From Circinella minor (Eukaryota; Mucoromycota; Mucoromycetes; Mucorales; Lichtheimiaceae), in contig JAEPRB010000001.1 in NCBI GenBank assembly GCA_016758965.1, forward strand, positions 434,001-498,000: 64,000 nt of DNA. The letters are read 5' to 3'. The position numbers and the translations under genes are program-made. Shown one piece after another: positions 12,474-22,639 of the stretch (positions within the stretch are counted from its first letter, which is position 1; every line of letters begins with the position of its first letter). The notes beneath the pieces were generated by a model. The model did not search any database, had not been told where the DNA came from, and was given only the letters and a program-made list of their open reading frames with translations.

Positions 12474-12815
12474 TTTTTTTTTTTTTTTTTTTTTTTTCTA
12501 CTTATATGTGAGGGATAAGGATTAAGGAGGTTTGCGGTCAAAAAGAGCCTCTTCCTGGCGGAAGTTAATAAGAAGTTTGTGAGTAGAATCAATAACATTG
12601 CTAGGTGTAAAGGGAACAGAAGAGAAAACAAGTAACCAATGGGCTCTCCATACCCCGATCAGCGTACCTGAGAGTAGTTGAATAGGTGAAAGTGGTGATG
12701 GAAAAGAATTCCAGTTTGGTATGTGAAGATTGAAGATGGCATCTGAAATCATTTCTTGAGAGACTGGTGTAAGAGTACAATCCTGGAGTACTTGTTGCCA
12801 AACAATCCATTATGA
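12474..12815 (-). mobile_element. 5'-truncated LINE (non-LTR retrotransposon) 3' end with poly(A) tail
   Basis: On the minus strand a frame reads WQQVLQDCTLTPVSQEMISD and then LIGVWRAHWLLVFSSVPFTP, ending ...EALFDRKPP before a stop at 12522. The WRAHW...F...PF pattern resembles the C-terminus of LINE ORF2 proteins in early-diverging fungi; this assignment is from memory of the family and not from a search. It is followed by a short 3' UTR and a run of 24 A (seen as T at 12474-12497), the hallmark of target-primed reverse transcription. The coding part is severely 5'-truncated. Target-site duplications were not identified. It lies between the two copies of the duplicated gene segment. Confidence 0.68.
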
Positions 12816-13000
12816 AACTCATTCAATTCGTCTGTGGAGCAATATAAACACTTAATTGATCGTGAGTTTAAAATATTGAAGAAACACACCTCTTGCTCTT
12901 TCCAACAAATGACTGATACAGTTGAACTTGAGAAACGTAAGATAAAGCGAAACAGGCACTAACAAAGTTGTTTTTTTTAGATCTTTAAAAATATGTTGAC

Positions 13001-15460
13001 GCGGAAACAGGATCTGTTTCCCTCAAAAAATTCGTTGATTTTGATTTTGATTGCATCAAAAAGTTCAGTACAGATGTGACTAATTTGAAGCGCGTTTGGA
13101 ACCACCGGTTCAAAACATTTATAGAAAAAAAGAGCATTCAAGTAAGTGCAAATAAAAAATAAAATAAAAACTGAACTGTTTTCTAATCAATTGTATTTCT
13201 TGTTGACGTCGTGGTAGAGGAACTTGACTGGGAGGAGTTATCAAAAAAGGCAAGTCTCTTTGAAAAACCATGAATCAATAAGAAAACGTTATTTTAACAG
13301 AAAGAATATTTAATAGGGGGTAGACTTCAAGAAGTATAAACTGCGTCTCAGAAGACGCAGATTTCAATTTCGCAGATTTCACGAAATCTGCGAAAAAAAT
13401 TCATTTTTGAAACCCCCTAATATAGATTCGAGACAGTTTAAATTGTAGTGAAAAGGTACCGTCCGGAATATTTTTTTTTTTATTATTCTCTTGTCAGCAA
13501 GATATTTATTGGAGTTATTATGTTTTTTATAGGGTACAATTAAAAGAAAAAGGAGCACCAGCAAATCGGTTATCTCGACTTCATCCTCTACACCTCCTTC
13601 TTCATCAACAAACACAACAAAACGAGTTAGTATTATTTTTATAATTGACGTGTCTCTCCTCTTTTTTTCTTATATCTGAAACTAATTTAATTAAAATAGA
13701 GAAAAGTGTATCCCGAGTTCTTCAATAACGAAAATGCACCAGAAGTGAATCTTGTAGGTGAAACAAGAAAGGTAACTAAGCAACAATTTATCTCATTTTG
13801 TTCAATATATGGATATTCATGTACTTCTATCTTATAGTGGGAAGTTGGTGATGTTGAAGTTACAAAGCAATTTCTTGGATATCGCGCTCAGTCAATCCAG
13901 AAAGCAAAAGCAGGACAGTTGATATCGATCCAAGAAGAGCTGTAAGTGTTTATTTTTCAATTGAAATTATTCTTGGCTTATGTAGCTACGAAGCTAACAG
14001 TACTTTTGGTTTACGTTTCGAATTCATCATTGTAGTTCATTGAACTGTATCATTTTGGTTGATGGGATAAATTCCGTGAACAGCTCAGATCTTGAATATG
14101 GATTCGAAACTAATACCTGGGAATTGATGGTAAAGGAGTGTCGAGACCGGTACCCCATCGATGATTTGTCTGCTGAAACTGAGTCAGCTATTATTTCTTT
14201 TGCAAAGGTAAAAATACTCACTAATCAATTCAAAAAAGTAATACTTTGTTGGGATTACTAATAAACCAATAATCCTATATACAGGCTGCTCGAAAAACTT
14301 TTTCCCAGGTTGGCAGCATTATCAAGAAGTTTCCAGATGGTGGTGATAACAGTTTGATCGAGGAGTCATTAAGAAACTTGTGAGTAACACTAGGACTTTT
14401 GGTTTTCTTATAATATCTACCAACGTTATTATCAAGACTTATTGATTTATGATACATTATATATCTTTAACAGAGTCTCTCGGTATGGTCCCAATACGTC
14501 AAACAAAGTTGTCAAACTCGAGAGCTCATTTACAATGGAAGTAGTAGACCCTGTTATATTACCATTTTTAAAAGAAAATGGGATGTTATCAAGAAGAGGG
14601 TATGTAAATTATTCGATTGGTACCTTTGTTTCCATGTGGTATATTTTTTAGAAGGGTACCTGACATTTTACATATAATAATTTACTTCTAGAACCGATGG
14701 CAAGGTGCCTGGAATTGTCAATGAAAAAAAAGATATTCAATTTGCTGACTTGTCAGTATTTTTTGAGTACGGTGAGGACCTTCCCGAAGAAGGGTTGGTT
14801 ATGGTGGAAATCAAACCACCTGTAAAAGTTAACAATGGCCAGCGACCTGACTATGTCAAGCTCGGAAACGAATTAAAATCCTGTATTGACAAAATGGTCA
14901 AGGATGGTTTGGACGAAGAAGATATTATAGTAACAGGGGTGTTAATTGAAGGTAAATAATTTGAATAGAAGTTTATGATAATAATGCTTGTTACTCATAT
15001 GATTAAAAATAGGTTTTATGTGCACTATTTTCGTAATGGATCTGGTATATCAACCAACATACCGAATGATCCCTATTTCTGTTTTTTACTTACCACGAAG
15101 TAGACACGATTTCTCTGTACTTCCGCAAACATATGAATCCCTCTTAAAAGTTCGTGTAAGTCTAGCTAAAACTTTCTTTTTTTTTATTTACTTTACCACT
15201 TAAATGAATTAATATTAATTACTCATACATAATATTTATAGCACCTAAAAATGGTATCAAGTGCTAAAAAATGCTTTGCATTTTATAGAAAAAAGGAAAG
15301 AAAAACAATTCGCGACCAGTATATTATACCATCCATCACTACTCCAAGACAGAAAACGTCTTCGGAATCAAGTAGCTCAAAATCTACCGGGTCAAGTAAG
15401 TCTGTTTTGTTAATCTTGCTATATACCGCCATCCCATTATTATACCAACACCAGGGCTAA
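13001..15460 (+). CDS. Multi-exon protein of unknown function with a PD-(D/E)XK-like C-terminal segment
   Basis: Eleven exon blocks join in phase: about 13001-13141, 13220-13249, 13533-13625, 13700-13771, 13838-13941, 14036-14207, 14285-14379, 14474-14599, 14692-14951, 15013-15155 and 15242-15460. The 13249/13533 intron needs a GC-AG donor (AAG/GCAAGT). Exon 3 carries a basic, NLS-like stretch (TIKRKRSTSKS). The C-terminal half contains DIQFADLSVFFEYG, about 20 residues later VMVEIKPP, then YVKLGNELKSCIDKMVKDG and VTGVLIEGFMCTIFVMDL. A strand with Asp followed by a strand ending E-x-K, then a helix, is the arrangement of PD-(D/E)XK nuclease-like folds. This is inference, not a family match. 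The start is unresolved: a TAA at about 12980 is in frame with the first block, and an ATG at 12909 (MTDTVELEK) cannot be spliced on cleanly. The last 12 bases, including the stop, lie in a MITE. I do not recognise a named family. Confidence 0.6.
13313..13421. mobile_element. Miniature element of paired hairpins inside an intron
   Basis: Ends AATAGGGGGT...TTCAA and TTTTGAAACCCCCTAATA form an imperfect terminal inverted repeat. Inside are two perfect hairpins: CTGCGTCT-CAGA-AGACGCAG (13341-13360) and CGCAGATTT-CACG-AAATCTGCG (13371-13392). The whole unit is about 109 bp and sits in the 13250-13532 intron of the host gene. The corresponding interval of the degenerate upstream copy lacks it, which supports insertion after duplication. 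Confidence 0.6.
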
Positions 15461-16151
15461 AATGTAGAGTAATAAAAATGAATGGATTTCCATGGATCTG
15501 CATGATCACTAATGCCATGAATCTCTATGAAACGTGTCACTTCATGGAGATTCATAGATCTATGCAGAATCATAGATATTCAGTCATATCCATTACCTAT
15601 TTATATACAGATTCATGCAGATTCGTGGATTTTCAGCACCTAGTTTTCAAATAATATATATTTTACTTTATGAACATATACATTATACTGTAGCTATAAC
15701 ATGGTTGAAACCACTTCTATTATATTATGATAGGCACTTTGAATAATAAAATTTTATTTTTGTGAGTCATTAACTATATGAGATAATGAGAAAAGTAGTA
15801 AAAGAAGTGCGTGGGAATACTACTTCTCGTCAAACGGTTATGGTTTCACGAAGTATAAGTATGCGATTTCATAGATTATCACTCATATTTACAAAGCATG
15901 CATTTTCATTCATAATCATAGATATCTTTTCATAGATATTTGTTCAATTTTATGCAGATTCATATATCATTCAGAATCATACATTGTCACTCAGATTCAT
16001 TAAGTTTTGTAATAGAGATTCATGGATTATTTCCATGAAAATGAACGATTGTCTTTTTTCATGCATATTCATAGAGAAGCATGATATTTCATAACCTATA
16101 ATTCATATTCATAGAGAATTATGCAATTCTATGCAATTTTTAGCCGTGGTG
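15449..16151. mobile_element. CACTA-like non-autonomous element with internal CAGATTCATAG repeats
   Basis: The left end CACCAGGGCTAAAATG and the right end (read inward) CACCACGGCTAAAAATTG form a terminal inverted repeat. Both ends are flanked by CAA, a possible 3-bp target duplication. The interior is filled with degenerate short repeats such as CAGATTCATAGAT and TTCATAGATATT in both orientations (for example 15540-15640 and 15905-16130). CAC termini, a 3-bp duplication and many short subterminal repeats are known traits of CACTA/EnSpm elements, hence the call. No transposase is encoded. The left end supplies the stop codon of the preceding gene's last open frame. Confidence 0.6.
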
Positions 16152-16447
16152 CAATAACCTCCGTTCTATTTTTTTTTTTTTTTGTATTTTTAATACGTAA
16201 CATGCCTTTGGATATTCCTAATATTATCATAATTATGAACTGACAAGGGAGCAAACAAACAAACACCTGTTAGAATCTGTGAAAAATATTTACATCATTT
16301 TTACACTATTGCGTATCGTATCAAACAATGCAGGAGTGTTTTGGATGCGAATTCTTGCGCTATATTTTTAATTAAGTTTCGTCTGATTAATTAGCAAAAT
16401 AGTACTTTATGAAGCCATGATTCATCACAATCGACTTGCTTCATATA

Positions 16448-16520
16448 CAGTGATTATTCGCTAAACTGGTACTCAATATATGTGAGGATTTGTACTGGTT
16501 TAGCAAATTGAGTAGTACGA
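16448..16520 (+). repeat. Solo pogo-like terminus (B family)
   Basis: TA then CAGTGATTATTCGCTAAACTGGTAC, an AT spacer, then GTACTGGTTTAGCAAA: the terminal repeat followed by its own inverse, making a hairpin. It is nearly the same as the right end of the element at 46118-46831. No matching opposite end was found before or beyond the foldback element at 16672, so the remainder appears lost. Confidence 0.65.
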
Positions 16521-16671
16521 TAAAAAATTGTTTATTTTATTTAACGTCTCCATTGAACACAGCGTCAGGTCTGACATATTTGTTCGAGACAGATTATTAA
16601 AAAAGCTTCTAGGCAGGAAAAAACCCTGTTGGTGATACGGGGAAAAGGTTGAAGGAAACCAGTTGGTGGTA

Positions 16672-17225
16672 CAGGGTTTTGCGTTTGTTTCCGGACACAA
16701 ACCCACGAATTTACCGCTTATAAAAGTTAACTTTATCCGCTTATGAAGGATAAGTTTGTTCGCTTAGAAAAAATAGCTTTGTTCGCTTATAAAAAATAAT
16801 GTTATTTGCTTATAAAGAGTAAACTTCTATTCATTTATAAAAGTAAGCTTTTTCACATATAACGAGCAGAGATCTTCCCATACGAATAGCAGGATTGTAC
16901 ACAAATGAAGGACGATATGATTCATATATGATGATCGAAAAAATTCATTAGTGAAAGCTAGAGTTTTTAACAACTGATAGAGAAGTTTTTCGCTATAATT
17001 TTCACAAAAAATCTTGTCGATTGACATTGTAGCAAAAAACGAAGAAGTTTACTCTTTATAAGCAAATAACATTATTTTTTTTTATAAGCGAACAAAGCTA
17101 TCTTTTCTAAGCGAACAAAATTACTTATCATAAGCAAACAAACTTATTTTTCATAAGCGGATAAAGTTATCTTTTATAAGCGGTAAATTCATGGGTTTGT
17201 GTCCGGAGACAAATCCAAAATCCTA
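16672..17225. mobile_element. Foldback MITE with about 150-bp arms made of 24-bp repeats
   Basis: Terminal repeats CAGGGTTTTGCG...GTTTCCGGACACAAACCCA and the inverse TGGGTTTGTGTCCGGAGAC...CAAAATCCTA are flanked by TA. The repeats continue inward as long complementary arms (about 16690-16835 and 17040-17215). Each arm is a tandem array of roughly 24-bp units sharing CGCTTATAAA (for example CCGCTTATAAAAGTTAAC, CCGCTTATGAAGGATAAG, CGCTTAGAAAAAATAGC). About 200 bp of unrelated sequence forms the loop. No coding capacity is seen. TA flanks suggest Tc1/mariner-type mobilisation. A relative with the same termini is at 43789-44101. Confidence 0.8.
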
Positions 17226-17766
17226 TAATAATATATATAATAAGCTTTAATATATAATAGTAAAAATGACTGTAGCTGGAAAAAGGATACGAGACTTATA
17301 ATAATTATTGATAAAGAAGACAATATAGTGTCCTTGTACGTAGAGATAGCTATAAACAAGATCATTTGATGAATGGATACGTAAGAGGTAAAACAGGTAT
17401 CAATCCTGCGAGAGAGTGTAATATTACAATTGTTTTTTCTATAATAATACATCTAGACAATATTATAAATCAGTAAAAGAAATATGTTTTTTTTTTCTTG
17501 GCTCTTATATTCTTTCAGTATACTTCTTACGGTGTTGGTATTCGAGCATACGGGACCATTTTGTTGTTCAAAGACGAAAAATATTTCCAAATTGTAGTAG
17601 ATAGAAAAGCTATGATAGCTATCCTTGTTACTGTAGCAACGACATTAACTTCACCTTGATGTGGTTCTACAAAATTCAAATCAAGGTTATAATTGTGCAT
17701 TTAAATAATAAAGTGTTTAGTAAAATTGGTACTGTAATGAATTTTATTGATGATGATGGCCTATAG
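17226..17766. other. Spacer or worn 5' part of the LINE
   Basis: AT-rich sequence. Directly before 17767 a frame reads FSKIGTVMNFIDDDGL and then TAG, which may be the worn continuation of the LINE reverse transcriptase; no start is visible. Nothing else is supported. Confidence 0.4.
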
Positions 17767-18930
17767 CCTGCTCTACGTGCCTATAGAACGTTTGTCCGTC
17801 CTGTACTTGAGTATGGATTAGCAATAGTATCACTATCACCAACAAACCAAAAACAACTCAATAAAGCACAAGAAGGATGTATTAAAATGGCATTGAATAG
17901 GAATATAGGTAAACAATTTCCAACAATCATTTCTATGGTATTAACTGATCTCCCCTCTATGCAATCAAGAAGTCGCACCTTACAGCTTAAATTCCTAGTT
18001 CGACTCCAATCGCTACCAGTAACAGCCATGGCACGAGCGGTTGAGCTATCGTTTTTATGGAACAAACAACAACACGATCATTGGAAAAAACTCTCTATAA
18101 ATAATCCTTACCTCAAGCTATATAAACAACTAAAAAACCAACCAGAAGCACCAAAATGTCCAATCAAGGATACAGTAAAACAAAAACGAGACAAAGAATA
18201 TACTGACCGAGGCAAAAACAGGAAAACAGTACAATGTCTTCGAACCGACCGCCGCATTGATCCAATTCTTTATTTACCAGTTACCTCAAGAGATCGACAT
18301 CGTTTAATTAAGTGGCGTATGCACTGGTTTCCTTCATACCCACTACAAGACTGCCGTTGCGGTGCAACAGCAGCTACCAGAGAACATTATACCACCCGTG
18401 CACTCCTGCAACAACTTTTAAAAAACCTACTCGAAGCGTTTGGCCCTATTCCAAACTTGGTTTCACCTCAACAACCTATCGATCATATTCTCAATAGGTT
18501 ACCACGTTCCGAAGTTGGCCTTACCCTTGGTAAATGGCAATCCACTTGGCCCGTCTTACTTCATGTACTCCGGGAAATCGACAGCATGCTAATACATATA
18601 ATTATGTTGAAGGACCAGCCCCTGAAGAAGCCCTTCAGGCAACCACCTCAATTACATCCCCTCCCAACATATAAGCTTCTATTTGTAACTCTTCATTTAC
18701 CATGTACATTGTCTTCTTGTTTAATACCTTAGTTAAACATCTTCTCATTACTCCCCGACTACTCCTCCACCAAACTTTTTTCCCATTAAGGGGTTTTTTT
18801 TAGTTATGGTAGCAACGCTCTTAATATTCGTTTTATATATATATTCTTATCCCTTTGTACCGCAAGGAAGCGACTGTATGTCTATAGACGAATGTCAGTT
18901 AGTCTTCCATAATAAATAAACAAAAATTTT
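17767..18930 (+). mobile_element. LINE reverse-transcriptase C-terminal fragment
   Basis: A frame open from 17767 to a stop at 18730-18732 begins PALRAYRTFVRPVLEYGLAI, the conserved segment after the LINE reverse-transcriptase thumb (y-x-x-(F/I)-(V/I)-R-P-x-L-E-Y-G). A Cys/His cluster, DCRCGATAATREHYTTRALL, resembles the zinc-knuckle that ends many fungal LINE ORF2 proteins. The catalytic reverse-transcriptase motifs are missing, so the copy is 5'-truncated and dead. The 3' end probably lies near the AATAAATAAACAAAAA at 18912-18925. It is in the opposite orientation to the LINE fragment at 12.5-12.8 kb and of a different sequence. Confidence 0.8.
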
Positions 18931-19847
18931 CAACTATTGATGATGACAACTGTCGAGATGATAATACACACGAAAAATAAGTTATTATCCTACATACAGA
19001 CACACGTAGTTTAACTACTTGGGTTGTTATAGCAACAATACTTTTTCCATTTATAAAATTAATACGCATATAGGTTCACCAGAAGGGGGCGCAAGCAGAT
19101 ATTGAAAAACGTCTGTGTATTTTATCTCTATAAATATCTCTATATGATGACAAATAAATATTTGAATATAACAAGGCTTTGAGATTTATAAAGCGATCAA
19201 AAAAACATCATACGTATTGAATATATAAAAATAAAATACATTTACAATCAAAGTGGAACGTTGCTAAAGAGCATATAAAGAAAAGAAAATTAGAATGACA
19301 TACGTCACTTTCTTGCAGCGTTGTGATAACTTGAGAATTATAAAAAAAAAATTGAGAGTTGAACTATTGATGCTAGTAACTTATTCATCATTAATCTATC
19401 CATTCCATTTTTTCTAACTTTTCAATCAGACTCACATAATATTAGTATCATTCTATAATTAGATATGTTATTTGACAATAGATCATATTCTTTAAGGTTT
19501 ATGTTATTAGAAAGTTAAAAAAAGGTTTGATTGTACGTATATACACAAAAAAAAATAATAAAGAAGGAAAAGAATATTAATTGATACACAAGTTTACGAC
19601 AGAAAATTAAAAATAGAGGGAAAAAAGGAAACGATAAAAGAAATTAAGATTTATAAATGTTTCCATGGGATAAAAAAAATAATTAAAAGATACGCAATAG
19701 TGAATTGGTTGTAACGTCATCGCTCGCTACGTATAACGAATTCTTGATCTGAACTATAATGACTGGGTAAAATCCTATCCATATGTACTGGGTCTCATTT
19801 GTATCTATATGTCTTGCAAAAAGAAGAAATCTCTAGAACATTATATC
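18931..19847. other. AT-rich spacer, nothing recognised
   Basis: No open frame above background, no terminal repeats noticed and no RNA gene seen. Confidence 0.5.
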
Positions 19848-20395
19848 GTTCATACTGTAAATAAGCTATAAAAACATAACGTTTCTTTTTTTTTATTAAA
19901 TATGTCTTGTCTTACTAGTTCTAATTGAATTAGAACCAGATCATCACATATAATTAATGCTGATGGTCCATATGTAAGAAAAAAATTCGAATACTTATTA
20001 AGCGCCAAAAATTGTCTACGTATTGTTTATAAATTTATCCAAAATGGCAAATGTTAAGTTGGGTTTTCACAGTGGACGGAAAGAAGCAGAAGCAGTTATT
20101 TTTTTTTTTTATTTTTTTATTTTTTTTTTGGAAAAAACGACGGCTTAAGATAAATTTAATGTTGAGATCATTAAACGCTTGACAAAAAAGTTCAAAAACT
20201 AGAAAATCAAAATATGTCCAACAACTACTATTATTTACTTTTTTAAAATATAAATATGATATATCATTTGTTCCCTCGATATAACGATATTTTCGCTAAA
20301 ACCTTATCGGATATCACTATAGAAAACTAACAATATTTCCCTGCTTAATCTGTCTTGGACCCCAAAACCCTATCGTTACGTATAGCGTGCGGTGA
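19848..20395 (+). repeat. Dispersed repeat A, copy 1
   Basis: Aligns over most of its length with the reverse complement of 33985-34595. Shared landmarks in order are GTTCATACTGTAAATAAG, TATGTCTTG, GAATTAGAACCAGATCATC, ATTGTTTATAAA, GGATATCA, GATATTTCC/CAATATTTCC, and CTTGGACCCCAAAACCCTAT. The right end reads TATCGTTACGTATAGCG and an inner CTCGATATAACGATATTTTCG block recalls pogo-type termini. There is no coding capacity. It is best seen as a non-autonomous transposon or fragment. Confidence 0.75.
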
Positions 20396-22639
20396 CGGTA
20401 TTGATACATAAATTAGAAGGCAATCTATTGTCTTTGTACATATTATTTCATTGACTTATCAACTAGCTTATTAACTAAACTTTCAGCATTGAGACTATTA
20501 TTGATTCCTCAGTGTCATAAAACATTTTTCACTTGACACTTTCGCTTATTTAAAAATAGTTTTACGTATTACAACAAAAGTCGCAACAAAGGACATTGTT
20601 GCTAATCCTCACTACTTTCTTAAATCATTATACTTGATAATCCACACACAAAACAAGCTTAAAACAACACGTATGTAATAATCATTGGCTAGTTCCTCTC
20701 TACGTATTAATTTGATATACTCCAAGTATGCACAAGACATATGATACGTAGATAGCAAAAATATAATTCGGTATTTTACAAGCTTCATATGCAAAGCTTA
20801 CAATTATCCAATCAACTACTTTTTATTGTTATCCTAATAAGTCATATAACCACTAATACATTAATATCCATCCACCATATTTCTTTATTCTTGTTCGCTT
20901 AAATGTTCTTCCTTTTCATCATTGGTATCATCTTTATCATCGGTATCTTCATCACTGGTATCATATTTGTGGCAAAGTGTTATGAGAGGACTGATTCAGT
21001 CTTGCATAATAACTGGCTTGGTGCTTTTTTTTTTTGTTTCTACCATGTACGTAAAATCTTTCACATTTTACTTGTTTCAGACGAATTTTAGAATAAGATG
21101 CTTGATAGGTGTTTAAGTTCTCTAAGAGCAAATACAGCGGTGGTGTTAAAAAAACCTCTAACTTCAATTGTTTTTCAAGCTGTAAACTTATTTCATACGG
21201 TTGTAACTTTACAGCCTGATGTCCATGGTTCTAATTGTACAGCCCAAGTTACAACCACAGCTGCGATACTTCACTGTAAAAACTGGCTGGGCTGTAAAGT
21301 TACAGGCCTGGATGATTTACAGTCCTCGCTGCACATGCTCTAACATGACCTTTTTAAGAATAAAAACATTACCAATAAGTATATATAATCAGTTTAGATA
21401 AAAAAAAAATATAAATTAAAAAATTGACATACGTTCAATTTAGTAAGGTATTGTACTGCTTTGCCTATAGCACCGTTCTTGATTTATAATAAAGTTTTTT
21501 TTTTAGATATGTGAGACTATCAATTTCATCAAAACAATATACTTTTTTTTATCTACCAGGGTCAAGCAATAAATGTAACAAGACTCGTTACTTGGACAAT
21601 GGGGAGACGTGACTAATATTTGACGATCAGTCTTTGTTCTGTACACTGTTCATTATAACTGGATTCCAGCATGTGTGACTTGAGAATGTGTTGCTCCAAA
21701 CTAAAAAAAAAAAAAAAAAAACCAGAGCACAGCAGTATCAATATTATAATTTTTGAATTCATTGATCTTCATTTAAATAATATGTTACTAACATATGGCG
21801 CAGAATATTCTTAACAGCTCGTTCTAGTTGATTCTTTGGAATCAAACATTGCGACATCTTTTAAAGCCTGGATACCAATCTGTTTTCCAGTGATCTTCAA
21901 CATATATGTCAATATATTATTTAATTATCCACACTATATTATGCAACATCCAGCCCCCATTCCTAAAAAAGGCCCATATCTTGGTCAAATCTGTGATTTG
22001 GGTAATGTCAACCTCATATCCGGTGGCAGTTGTTTTAAGATTGTCTTAATAACGTTGGATGATAATGATAAACCTAATTTACCAACTTGAGAATCTTGTT
22101 CAGAGCTTGTAATGTCCAGAATTCCGTTCACTTTTTGTTCATTACAAAAATTCAATGAAAGACTATCATATCACATTTATTAAACAACAATTCACGATTT
22201 CCCAAAATAATTCATACAAAAGCCAATAAAGAAATCTATCAACTACTTTTTTCAAAGTACTTGGATCTCTTATCATCACCATTAAATTGATTTAATAAAC
22301 CATATAAATTGCTACCCAAAGTTCCAGATCGGTTAGGTAAAGTAATTTTGTCATGAGCCTAAATAATTGGCAATAAAAATCAATGAAAATACTAAGCACA
22401 TATATTTTATTTAATAGTAACAATATATTACCACGACTATAATCTCTTGCGATTTTTTTTGACGTTTTCTTTTGATTATTCTCGATTCTCTTTGATCTTT
22501 TCATGGAGTCTCTGTCATTCTTGCACACAAAAAGTTAGATTGATTTATACTGTCTTATTATTGTCCCTTGATTCACTTTATTGTCTGATTACCTAATAAA
22601 CAATACCATGTTCTTTATATATATCTCCAAAATCAAGTC
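20396..22639. other. Spacer with a few coding-like scraps
   Basis: No gene can be supported. The minus strand near 20900-20980 reads DEDTDDKDDTNDEKEEHL, an acidic coding-like scrap. On the minus strand around 22090-21990 a frame reads VGKLGLSLSSNVIKTILKQL, and near 21890-21830 ITGKQIGIQALKDVAMFDS. They lie in different frames, have stops between them and match no family I know. Imperfect repeats of CTGTAAAGTTACAGG type occur at 21205-21320. Confidence 0.4.

Noticed and set aside
15449..16151. CAGATTCATAG repeats considered as a CRISPR-like or satellite array
   Set aside because: Units are degenerate, in both orientations and irregularly spaced, bounded by transposon-like terminal inverted repeats in a eukaryotic genome.
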